Shown piece after piece: positions 1 to 8,100 of a DNA stretch of 38,742 nucleotides. How positions within the stretch are numbered: the first letter of the stretch is position 1; each line of letters starts with the position of its first letter. The notes under the pieces are model-generated. The model did no database searches and was not told the DNA's origin. It worked only from the letters and a program-made list of their open reading frames with translations. The position numbers and the translations under genes are program-made. The DNA is taken from assembly GCA_030605125.1 (NCBI GenBank), contig JAUWBD010000023.1:1-38742 (forward strand), in the 5' to 3' direction. This stretch comes from Verrucomicrobiota bacterium (GTDB lineage: Bacteria > Verrucomicrobiota > Verrucomicrobiia > Opitutales > Opitutaceae).

Positions 1-132
1 GACGTCACGCTGGCGGCGAAGTCCCACTGCAACTCCTACCTCGTGAAACCCGATTCGCTCCACGAACTCGTGAAGATGGTCGAGCTCATCAAGGCCTACT
101 GGATCGAGCGCAACCAGTGGATCCGCCGCTGA
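1..132 (+). CDS. Response regulator receiver protein, C-terminal fragment
   Basis: Reading frame 1 is open from the window edge to a TGA at 130-132 and gives 43 residues, so the N-terminus lies outside the window. The visible part contains NSYLVKP, the end of a CheY-like receiver domain in which the Lys of the K-P pair is the conserved residue contacting the phosphoryl site. The last helix follows and ends in AYWIERNQWIRR. No output domain follows, so this is a single-domain response regulator of the Rcp1 type, which normally relays phosphate from a sensor kinase to a partner protein. The phospho-acceptor Asp is not in the window. Family assignment rests on this short tail but the motif is characteristic. 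Confidence 0.75.
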   Translation, partial: DVTLAAKSHCNSYLVKPDSLHELVKMVELIKAYWIERNQWIRR

Positions 133-300
133 GTCGGGATCTTTCAGTTGGCCGGCGGAGCAGCGGGGCGAGGTGGCGAGCAGATTTTGGTGCGGACCGA
201 GCGAAGGAATACCCGGAGGGTATTTCGAGACGAGGGCCCCACCAAAAGGTGCCGCCAGATCGCCTCGATGCGACCCGGACAACTGAATGATCCCGGCTGA
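130..300. repeat. MITE-like imperfect palindrome of about 170 bp
   Basis: The region is symmetric about position 215-216. The outer arms 130-155 and 275-300 are inverted repeats matching at 22 of 26 positions. Inner arms TTTTGGTG (185-192) and CACCAAAA (240-247) share the same centre. The apex is a perfect 7-bp stem AATACCC (208-214) / GGGTATT (218-224) with a 3-base loop. CTGAG occurs on both sides (129-133 and 297-301) and could be a target duplication, though it overlaps the stop codon of the response regulator. No transposase is encoded. It could be a non-autonomous mobile element or a REP-like structure, and may also terminate the upstream gene. No second copy was seen in the window. Confidence 0.7.
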
Positions 301-321
301 GCGATTCGCCCGCCCTGGAGT

Positions 322-468
322 GCGGAGCCTCGGCTCCGCGTTCGACTGGCCGCCGCGGCGGCCCGCCCCGCGGGCGCCGCTCGTTCGCTCAAACTGCACG
401 GGGCAGGAGCCCCATGCCTCCCTTTTCCGCACCACCCGCCCCCGGAGCGACGGGGCTCCCGCCCCGTC
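322..468. repeat. Cluster of four short GC-rich palindromes
   Basis: Four separate hairpins lie in the remainder of the intergenic stretch before the EF-hand gene: GCGGAGC/GCTCCGC (322-339, 4-base loop), the perfect palindrome GGCCGCCGCGGCGGCC (348-363), GGGGC/GCCCC (400-413), and GACGGGGC/GCCCCGTC (449-468, loop TCCC). None is followed by a T tract, so they are not ordinary intrinsic terminators for either strand. They look like dispersed intergenic palindromes of the kind common in GC-rich genomes. No credible gene was found between 133 and 508. Confidence 0.6.
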
Positions 469-508
469 GAAGCCCGCCCACTTGCGAACAACCCTCCCGA
501 ATCCCCCC

Positions 509-1000
509 TCACTGCATCATCATCCCGCCGCCCATCATCTCCTCGGCGGGCGCGGCGTCCGGCTCCTTCGCCTGCTCGGCGGATTTCTCCGCGACCTTCT
601 TCGCCGCCTCCTCCTTGGCGGCCTTTTCGCGCTCGGCGCGCTCCTTGGCGGCGCGCTCCCTCATGCGCTCGGCGTCCTTCTCGGAGCGCTCGCGCTGCAT
701 CGCGAGCTTCGCCGTGGCGTGCTCCTCGGCGCTGATACGGCCGTCCTTGTTGGTATCGAACCGCTCGAGCATCGCGTTGCGCTCGTCGCGATACTGCTCG
801 CGGCGCTTCGCGAGATCGGCCTGCCAACGCGCGCGCTCGGCCGCATCGAGCTTGCCGTCCTTGTTGCGATCGTAGCGCGCGAGCACCGAGGGCGGCACCG
901 GCTCGGCGTCGGCGGAGTCCTGGGCACGCAGGGAGGAGGGGGCGAAAAGGCCGAGCATGGCCACAAGGGCGAGGCGAACGAGGGGCTTGAGCGATTTCAT
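509..1000 (-). CDS. Small secreted EF-hand protein
   Basis: The product has 163 residues with an N-terminal Sec signal peptide (about 1-26, ending SLRA-QD). Two canonical EF-hand loops follow: DRNKDGKLDAAE at 44-55 and DTNKDGRISAEE at 82-93, each with Asp/Asn at loop positions 1, 3 and 5, Gly at 6 and Glu at 12. Residues about 95-150 are a highly charged Ala/Glu/Lys/Arg helix, and the end is rich in Met and Gly (EEMMGGGMMMQ). The family knowledge is calcium binding in the envelope or outside the cell; no enzymatic domain is visible. The ATG at 1000 is the only start giving a complete signal peptide. It follows the M16 peptidase gene by 37 bp on the same strand and could be co-transcribed with it. 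The Met-rich tail might bind metal, but that is a guess. Confidence 0.85.
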   Translation of the reverse strand: MKSLKPLVRLALVAMLGLFAPSSLRAQDSADAEPVPPSVLARYDRNKDGKLDAAERARWQADLAKRREQYRDERNAMLERFDTNKDGRISAEEHATAKLAMQRERSEKDAERMRERAAKERAEREKAAKEEAAKKVAEKSAEQAKEPDAAPAEEMMGGGMMMQ

Positions 1001-1037
1001 GACCGGGAAAAGAGACTCCGTCGAGGATGGGGAGGTT

Positions 1038-3608
1038 TCACCGCGGGCTCAACACCAGGCGCTGCCGCCGCCCCGCCGCGAGCCACTCGCGGGCGTAGCG
1101 GGCGAGCTCGGTCGCGGTGACGGCGGCGAGACGCGCATCCGTCTCCTCCAGCGTCTCGAGGGGCAGGCCGAGCAGCGTGCGCACCGCCGCCTCGCCCGCG
1201 CGGGCGGCGTTGGTCTGCAAGCGCATGCGACGCGAGGCCTGCAGCCGCGTGATGGCCCGCGCCAGCTCCGCCGGCTCGATCTCGCCTGCGGCGAGGCGCG
1301 CCACCTCGGCCTCAAACTCCGCCAAGACCTCGCGCTCCTTGCCCGGCTGGGTGCCGGCGTAGAGGTAAAACAAGCCGTCCTCGACGCCGACCACGCGCGC
1401 CGCGCTCACGAAGTAAGCCAGGCCTTTTTCCTCGCGCACGCGCTCGAAGAGCCGCGCCGCCATGCCGCTCAGGATCTCGTGCAGCACGGTGGAAAGCGTG
1501 TCGTCGGCATGCAGCGCGCCGGGCCCGGGAAAAGCGTCGAAGACCAGGGCCTGCGAACACTCGCGCCGCTCGGCGTGCTCCGCCGCCGGGCGCGGCACGT
1601 GGCGCGCGGGGCGGGCGGGCGCGGCGCCGCGCGGCAGCTTGGCGAGCCAGCGGGAGAGCGCGGGCACGAGCGTCTTCTCATCAAAATCTCCCGCCACGGC
1701 CACGACGGTGTTCGCGCCGACGGCGAGGCGCTTCCAGAGCGCGCGCAGATCGGCGGGCTTGAGCGCGCGGACGCTCTCCTGCTCGCCGTGCGCGTCGAGC
1801 GCGAAGGGATGTTCGCCGAAAAACTTTTTGCGCGCGAGGCGGTGGCCGGCGCTGACCACGTCGTCCTCGTCTTGTTGCAGGTGGGCGAGCTCGGCGTCGC
1901 GCTCGACCTCGAAGGTGCGCGCGGCGAAGGCCGGCGAGAGCACGGCGTCGCGGAGCAAGGTGTTGGCCAGCGCGGCGTCGCCCGGCAACACCTCGAGGGC
2001 GAGGCCCACGCTGTTGTTGCCCGAGAGCGGACTGAAGCTACCGCCCACGCCCTCGATGGCGGCGGCGACCTCGGCGGCGTCGAGTTTGCCGGCGTCCTTC
2101 GTGAGCATCGTGGCGAGGAGCGCGGTCGAGCCGCGTTTGCCCGGCGCCTCATGGAGCGGACCGCCCTCGCAGACGAGGTGGAGGTGGAGATTGGGCTGAC
2201 GCTCGTCGCGGCGCAGGAGCAGGCGCACGCCGTTGGGCAGGGTGCGGAGCTGCCAGTCGGGCGCGCGGGTGCCGGCGGCCGCGGACTTGCGCGCGGAGGC
2301 GGACGACGCGGCGGGCTTCGGCGCGGGGTCGAGCGAGACGAGGTTGATGCGCGTGGGCGAGAGGTGGGTCTCGAGCACGCGGCGCAGCGAGGCGGGCGTA
2401 GCGGCGGCGACGCGCGCGAACCAAGTGCGGCTGAAGTCGAGATCGCCCGCGACGACCTCGGCCGAGCCGAGACGCGAGGCGCGGCGAGAGACGGTCTTGC
2501 GCCCGCCGATCTCGCCGACCACCAGCTGGCGCACGGCGCGCTTGAGCGCGGCGGGCGAAAAACCGCGCTCGGCGAGGCGACGCAGCTCGCGGCGGATCGC
2601 CTCCTCGGCGGCGTCGCGTTTGTCGGGATCGGCGGTGAAGAAGATCGCGAAAAGCCCGGCCTCGCCCGGCGACCAGTGGTGGGCGTCGATCGAGTGCACG
2701 AGACGTTGTTTCTCGCGAATCGATTGCCAGAGCGGCGAGCTGTCGCCGTAGCCGATCACCACCGCGAGCAGGTCGAGCAGCGGGGCGTCGGGGTGCGTGA
2801 GCGGCACGGAGGGCCAGGCGACGGCCCCGCGCGAGAGCTCCACCTCGGCGGTCTCGCGGAAGACGCGCGGCGCGAGCTGGGGCGCCTCGGCGGGCTGATA
2901 AACGGGAGCGATGCGGCGGCGCGGCGCGGCGCCGAAGTGTTTTTCCACCGCGGCGCGCGCGGCCTCGGCGGTGATGTCGCCGGCGATCACGACCACGAGG
3001 TTGTTGGGCGCGTATCGCTCCCGGTAATACGCGAGCAGCTCCTCGCGGGTGACGGCGGAGAACACGTCGCGGTGTCCGATCACGGGCTCGCGCAGCGGGT
3101 GGGCCTTGAAGACGGTGCGCGCCAGGGCGTCCCAATGGCGGCGGTCATGGTCGTCGTCGCCCATCGCGATCTCGCGCAGGATGACGTCGCGCTCGCGCGC
3201 GACCTCGTCGGCGGGGAGCGTGCTGCGCAGCACCATGTCGGCGAGCAGATCGACCGCGACCTCGAGGTGGGGCGCGGGCAGGTCGATGTAGTAAACGGTG
3301 CGGTCGTAGGTCGTGTAGGCGTTGATCTGGCCACCGTGGGCCTGGACGGTGGCGGAGATTTCGCGGCCAGCGCGGGTCTCGGTGCCCTTGAAGAGAAGGT
3401 GCTCGAGGTAGTGCGAGAGGCCGGCGCCGAGGAGAGCGCCCTCGTGTTGCGAACCGGTTTTCACCCACACCTGCACGGAGACGACGGGCGCTGCGTCATC
3501 GGGCTGCACGAGGCACACCAGGCCGTTGGGCAATTCGGTGCGGTGGACGGGCTGGGCCCAGAGGCGTTGGAGCAGGCGACGGTCGGCGGGGGCGAGGAGC
3601 GAAGGCAT
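1038..3608 (-). CDS. M16 family zinc metallopeptidase, two fused M16 halves
   Basis: The product has 856 residues. The first half carries the inverted zinc motif HYLEH at 66-70 (HxxEH) with the distal ligand Glu146 in VILREIAMG, 76 residues after the second His as usual in M16. It is followed by the non-peptidase M16 subdomain. From about residue 449 a second copy begins (TLPNGVRLLLRRD), with its own M16-type fold but no HxxEH, so it should be the inactive partner half of the clam-shell. Tandem active-plus-inactive architecture is known for bacterial M16B proteins such as pitrilysin-like and PqqL-like enzymes, which degrade peptides or process proteins. There is no convincing signal peptide: the start is MPSLLAPADRRLLQRLW. 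The EF-hand gene follows 37 bp downstream. The substrate cannot be told from the sequence. Confidence 0.93.
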   Translation of the reverse strand: MPSLLAPADRRLLQRLWAQPVHRTELPNGLVCLVQPDDAAPVVSVQVWVKTGSQHEGALLGAGLSHYLEHLLFKGTETRAGREISATVQAHGGQINAYTTYDRTVYYIDLPAPHLEVAVDLLADMVLRSTLPADEVARERDVILREIAMGDDDHDRRHWDALARTVFKAHPLREPVIGHRDVFSAVTREELLAYYRERYAPNNLVVVIAGDITAEAARAAVEKHFGAAPRRRIAPVYQPAEAPQLAPRVFRETAEVELSRGAVAWPSVPLTHPDAPLLDLLAVVIGYGDSSPLWQSIREKQRLVHSIDAHHWSPGEAGLFAIFFTADPDKRDAAEEAIRRELRRLAERGFSPAALKRAVRQLVVGEIGGRKTVSRRASRLGSAEVVAGDLDFSRTWFARVAAATPASLRRVLETHLSPTRINLVSLDPAPKPAASSASARKSAAAGTRAPDWQLRTLPNGVRLLLRRDERQPNLHLHLVCEGGPLHEAPGKRGSTALLATMLTKDAGKLDAAEVAAAIEGVGGSFSPLSGNNSVGLALEVLPGDAALANTLLRDAVLSPAFAARTFEVERDAELAHLQQDEDDVVSAGHRLARKKFFGEHPFALDAHGEQESVRALKPADLRALWKRLAVGANTVVAVAGDFDEKTLVPALSRWLAKLPRGAAPARPARHVPRPAAEHAERRECSQALVFDAFPGPGALHADDTLSTVLHEILSGMAARLFERVREEKGLAYFVSAARVVGVEDGLFYLYAGTQPGKEREVLAEFEAEVARLAAGEIEPAELARAITRLQASRRMRLQTNAARAGEAAVRTLLGLPLETLEETDARLAAVTATELARYAREWLAAGRRQRLVLSPR

Positions 3609-3621
3609 TGCAGCTTACGCT

Positions 3622-3656
3622 GAATGACCAATGCTCAATGTCCAATGACCAATGGG
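3622..3656. repeat. Heptanucleotide tandem repeat (CAATGNN)5
   Basis: Five consecutive 7-bp units, GAATGAC CAATGCT CAATGTC CAATGAC CAATGGG, lie in the 76-bp gap between the M16 peptidase start and the end of the YwqK-like gene. Units share the core AATG at constant spacing. Similar AATG-type heptad runs occur between genes in Planctomycetes and Verrucomicrobia; their function is not known. The run is 13 bp upstream of the M16 start codon on the minus strand, so it would lie in that gene's leader or promoter. Confidence 0.7.
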
Positions 3657-3684
3657 GGCCGCCCAAAAACCCAGGCGCCCAAAC

Positions 3685-4275
3685 TCACCGGGTCGCGGCG
3701 GCGAGCGCGGGCGGCGTATAGTCGGGCAGGCGCTGGCCGGTCTCGGTCCAGCGACGGACGGCGCCAACGGGGCGGTCGGCGGAGAGCGTCATCTCGACGG
3801 CAAGCTGGCCGTTTTCATGCCACTCGCGGAAAAGGCCCTGCAGCTTGCCGTCGCGAATCTCGGCCTCGGAGCGGCGGTTGCCATTTTTGTGCCAACGCGT
3901 GCGGAGGCCATGGCTGCGGCCGTCCACAAAGGTCTCGTGGACCTCGGCCTCGCCGGTGTCATACCAGCCTTGCGAGAGGCCGTGCACGAAGCCGTCGCGG
4001 ATCTCGATGCGGGCACGGATCGCGGTCGGCGTGTAGCGCTCGACCAAGGTGCCGGTGAAGAGCTCGCCGGTGGCGACGAGGTGGAGCCGGCCGTCGCGGA
4101 GTTCGACGGCGTCGCGGAGCACCTCATGCTCAGCGAGCGCCGGCTCGGGCGCGGGGGGCGCGGAGACGGGGGGCGCGAGTCCTGGCTCGGCCACCCGGGA
4201 GCGGAAATGCCAAAGGGCGGCGGCGAGCGCGAGGGCGAACGCGGCAAGGAGGACGACGCGGCGCTTACTCGACAT
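3685..4275 (-). CDS. YwqK/MORN-type repeat protein with N-terminal membrane anchor
   Basis: The product has 196 residues from the ATG at 4275. This start is preferred because the upstream gene stops at 4265-4267, giving an 11-bp overlap suited to translational coupling. The N-terminus MSSKRRVVLLAAFALALAAA is an uncleaved membrane anchor or signal peptide, followed by a Pro/Ala-rich linker. The rest consists of MORN-like strands typical of the YwqK domain: GLSQGWYDTGEA, GLRTRWHKNGNRR, GLFREWHENGQLA and AVRRWTETGQ, spaced about 22-24 residues apart. YwqK-domain proteins are often labelled antitoxin-like, but many are exported proteins of unknown role, and this one should face the periplasm. It is the last gene of the five-gene cassette that includes the giant protein. 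No partner toxin is visible. Confidence 0.8.
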   Translation of the reverse strand: MSSKRRVVLLAAFALALAAALWHFRSRVAEPGLAPPVSAPPAPEPALAEHEVLRDAVELRDGRLHLVATGELFTGTLVERYTPTAIRARIEIRDGFVHGLSQGWYDTGEAEVHETFVDGRSHGLRTRWHKNGNRRSEAEIRDGKLQGLFREWHENGQLAVEMTLSADRPVGAVRRWTETGQRLPDYTPPALAAATR

Positions 4276-5143
4276 GGAGGCGGAAAAACCTACGCGCGCC
4301 CTCGCCCATGGGCGCGTAAACATCGAGCACGCGGACGTCGGTCGCGAGGAAGGCCGGGGCCGGCGCGCCGGCGGGCGCGAAGGCGAAGGGCTGCCCGGTC
4401 CAGTTCACGAGGTCGGCGGACGAGGTGATGGTGTAGGTGCGGCCGGTGATCGCGAGGAACTGGAGGCGGGCGACGCCGTCCACGATCTCGACAATCTGGA
4501 GGGTGAGCGCGTCGGCGCTGTCGAAAGCGTAGGTGCCGGCAAGATATTCCTGGAGGTTGGTGAGACCGTCGCCGTCGAAGTCGTCGTGCGGGTTTACGTC
4601 GGCGAGCCCGCGGAGGCGGCCGGTGGGGTCGGAATTGATCATCTCCCACTCCCAGGCGTCGGGCAGGCCGTCGCCGTCGGAATCGACGCCAACGGTGAGA
4701 TCGATGCGGCGGCGCTCGGCGGGCTGGCCCATGGTCCAGGAACCGGCGGTCATCTGTATCGGCAGAAAGGATACACCGCCGATCTCCACGCGCATGGTGA
4801 AGGGGAGCGTGGGGCGCATGGCGGTGGGGTCGTAGAGCGGGCCGGAGGTGCCGCCGTCCATCGGCACGGCGAGGGAGTAGTTGGCGCCCGGGCCGGCGAG
4901 GGGGTTGACGTTGGTGCGGGCCTTTTCGAGGCCGTCGCCGCCGAGGAGCACGACTTGGACGCCGGTGTTGAGGTAGGGCGTGCCGAAGCTGTCGCGCACG
5001 AGGCCGAAGACGATGTGCGGCGGGGCGGGCGGGTAGGCGTGGGCGGCGGGGACGAGGGCGAGGCCGAGCAGGGCGAGGAAACGAAGGACGGAGCGGACGG
5101 CCCGCCGGTCCGTCCCTGCCCGGGCGTGATCAGTTGCCGGCAT
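4265..5143 (-). CDS. Secreted protein with two TSP3/EF-type calcium loops
   Basis: The product has 292 residues. The Sec signal peptide comprises a basic stretch, then FLALLGLALVPAAHA with cleavage after AHA (about residue 36). A beta-rich region follows, with two calcium loops, DSDGDGLPDAWE (about 155) and DFDGDGLTNLQE (about 190), of the thrombospondin type 3 / EF kind. The C-terminus contains the pattern GRTYTITSSADLVNWT, a small beta domain frequent at the end of secreted Verrucomicrobia proteins. The ATG at 5143 overlaps the end of the giant gene by 14 bp, so the two should be translationally coupled. The combination suggests a calcium-stabilised extracellular partner of the giant protein. 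This role is inferred from position only. Confidence 0.85.
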   Translation of the reverse strand: MPATDHARAGTDRRAVRSVLRFLALLGLALVPAAHAYPPAPPHIVFGLVRDSFGTPYLNTGVQVVLLGGDGLEKARTNVNPLAGPGANYSLAVPMDGGTSGPLYDPTAMRPTLPFTMRVEIGGVSFLPIQMTAGSWTMGQPAERRRIDLTVGVDSDGDGLPDAWEWEMINSDPTGRLRGLADVNPHDDFDGDGLTNLQEYLAGTYAFDSADALTLQIVEIVDGVARLQFLAITGRTYTITSSADLVNWTGQPFAFAPAGAPAPAFLATDVRVLDVYAPMGEGARRFFRLHVE

Positions 5144-8100
5144 GGGAGTAAGTCTCGAAGTAGAGGTGGATGTCGGTCACCGAGTCGGTGAAGCGGGTGA
5201 CGCCAAGTTCGGGGTTGGCGAGGAGGGTGTTGCCAGGGATGACGAGCTTCCAGCGGGTGTTCCAGGCGGAGCGACCGATCAGGCGGGTGTTGGTGAAGCC
5301 GGGCTGGTCGTAGAAGGGCAGGCCGGCGGCGATGGCGCGGAAGGCCTGGTGTTTGCGCAGCACGAAGGGTGGCTCGGTGAGCGAGTCGGCGGAGAGGAAG
5401 CCGAGGCGGGTGGAGAAGTCGGATCCGGCGATGTTGATCGGGAACGGGATCGCCTGGTCCTCGACCTGCCAGCCACGGAGGGTGGAGCGATCCCCGAGCG
5501 GTGGAGCGCGCATGAAGTCGGCGCCGGCCGGGATGAGGTAAACGTAGGGCGTGGCGGAGAGCGCGTGAGGATCGTTGAAGGCGGTGGTGGGATCGGGCGG
5601 GCTGACGGCGCCCACGCCGCCGAGCGTGCCGCTGGTGGACGTGGTGGTGCTCATGCCGACGTAGCCGGCGAAGGCGATGCCGCTGGAGCGGATCTTGGTG
5701 GCGAAGGAGCTGGGGCTGAAGGTCGAGTCGCCGCCGGCGAGGGGCCGGCCGAAGAAATTCACGCCGTGCTGGATCGTGGTCTCGAAGGGGATGACGATGC
5801 CGGGCACGCGCTGGCCGGGCAGGCCGGAGACCTGCATGGCGTGGCGGCGGACGTCGGGATCGGCGAGGATGTCGGGCATGACCATGCTCTTGAGCTGGTC
5901 GCGCCAGGCTTTGTCGCCGGCGGGGCCGTTGATGATGCGGTAGTTTTCTCGGCGGAGGGAGAAGGTGGTGCGGTAGCGGTCGGGGTTGTTGAAGCCGAGG
6001 CGGGTGCGGGCGACGGACCAGTCGGCGTTGAGGGCGGCGAGCACGCCGGCGAGGCCGGGATCTCCGGTGGAGGCGGCGGTGAACTGGGGCACGCCGTCCA
6101 CCACGACGCCGAGGGCGCGGGCGCGGACGATGCGGGCGAAGAAGTCGGCGGCGGCGGCGTTGCCGGAGGCGTCGAGCAGGCCGGTCTCGTAGTCGTAGGT
6201 GCGGGCGGCGAGGTAGGTGTATTGGGCGGCGAGGTCGAAGAGCTGGTGATACTTTTCGAGGGCCTCGTTGCGGAAGGCGCGGAAGGCGAAGTCGCGGGTG
6301 CGCTGGCCTTGGATGAGGGCGGCGGCGCGCTTGCGGAAGGCCTCGCGCTCGGCGAGCACGCGCAGGCCTTCGGCGGATACGGATTCGAGATCGCGCCGGG
6401 CCTGGTCGTAAACGCGGAGCTGCTTGTCCACGGCGCCGAGGGTGTTGCCGTATTGGATGATGAACTTGCGGAGTTCGTCGCGCTGCTGGCGCTGCTCGTG
6501 AGCCCAGCCGATCTTCTCGGCCTCGATCTCGGTGAGGCGGTCGTAGAGCGATTTGAGCTGGTCGTTGATGTTGATGGTGGTGTCGAGCGGGACCTGGATG
6601 GCGTCGAGGATCACGTAACCGCCGAGAACGCCGGCCTTGGTCACTCCGCGCACGGGAGCGAAAACATCCGCGGCCAGACCGACCACCTTGGGAATGGTCT
6701 CATTGGCGACGTCACCCGCCTTCTCGAGCATGGCCTTCACCGTGTCGAGGCTGCGAATGACGGCCTTGAGCGCGGTGTTGACGGAATCGAGCTGGTTCTG
6801 GCGCGTGTTGTTTTGCTCCATGCCGGCGAGCTTCGCCTGATGGGCGGAGACGGCGCTGAGGTAGAGCTCGATCTGGTTGCGCAGCTCGCGGTGGAGCCCG
6901 CCGTGGTCGGACATGGCGCCGTCGAGCTCCTGACGGGCGAGGAGGAGGTTGGAGACGGCGGTTTGGATGCGGCCGGGGCTGGCGCGGCGGCCAGTCCAGG
7001 CGGCGGGCTTGCGGAATTCGCCGCTGATGGCGGAGACGGTGTAGCGGATGCGGTCGTCGATGCCGGGCAGGCCGGTGAGCCTTTCGTGAAAGTCAGGCGG
7101 GCTGGAACCGGGAGTGGAGAAGCCGTATTGTTGGATCGCTGTGACGTAGTCGATATCGGCGGCGCGGAGCATCGCGTCGGAATCGAGCGTGAGGTAGAGG
7201 TCGTAGGTCTGATCCGAGGCGCCCGAGCCGGTGACGTCTTCGACGATATCGACATACATCGGGTGGAAGAGATCGGGGCCGGCGTAGCCCTGGGCATAGG
7301 TGCGGCCGGGGCCGATGTCGTCGGGATAGGGGGTGCCGTAGATCTCGATGAGGCGGTTGGTGAAGGCGTTTTCCTGCGCGAGGATCGAGGCGCGCTGGTT
7401 GTCGAGGGCGGTTTCCTGCTGGCGGAGGGCGCGGCTGGAGCGCTCGGCGTTGTGGAAGGCGGCGACGGCGTTGCGAAGGGCGCCGACGGCGCGGTCGTAA
7501 ATCTGCTCGAAGGGAGGTTTGGCTTGGAGCGAAGGATCGTAGTCGAAGGAAAGCGCGCCGTTGCTCAGACCGAGGGGATTGAGGCGACCGTCGGCCTTGT
7601 CGAGCGAGGCTTGGATGGCGGCGCCTTCGGTGGCGATCGCCTTGAGTTCTGGCACGGTGGTGCGGTCGATCTTCTGGATGCCTTCGTAGGCGGGGTTGGG
7701 GTGGATGGCGGGCAGGAGAGACTGCGCGGTGATCCAGTTGAAGTAGGCGCCCTGGCCGACGCGGCTGGCCCACTCGTCGGCGCCCCAGTGGCGGGTGCGG
7801 CCGGTGGAGGTGTTGGTTTTGCCGTCGCGGAGGTTTTTCCAGTCGCGCGTCTCGGAGGCGGAGTAGGCCTGGCGGTAGGTGAGTTCGACGGCGAGCTTGC
7901 CGGTGCGGGCGAGAGCGGCGGCGGCGCCGGCGAATTTGCGCTCGTCGAAGTAGTCCACCTGGACGGGCTGGCCGAGCACGAGCACGACCTCGGTGCGAGG
8001 AGTCCAGGAGAAGTTCGGGCTCTGGAGCAGGCCGTAGTAGTTCTTGAGCGCGGTAAGGTAGTGGCCGTAGGCGTCGCCGTGGCCCTGCGGGTAGAGGCGC

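Noticed and set aside
957-3623. An 888-codon open frame on the plus strand opposite the M16 peptidase gene
   Set aside because: The M16 motifs are on the minus strand; the plus frame is a low-complexity Arg/Gly/Glu/Val shadow.
3685-4275. A toxin-antitoxin pair suggested by the YwqK name
   Set aside because: The protein has a membrane anchor, and no small toxin-like gene is adjacent; the neighbour is a secreted calcium-binding protein.
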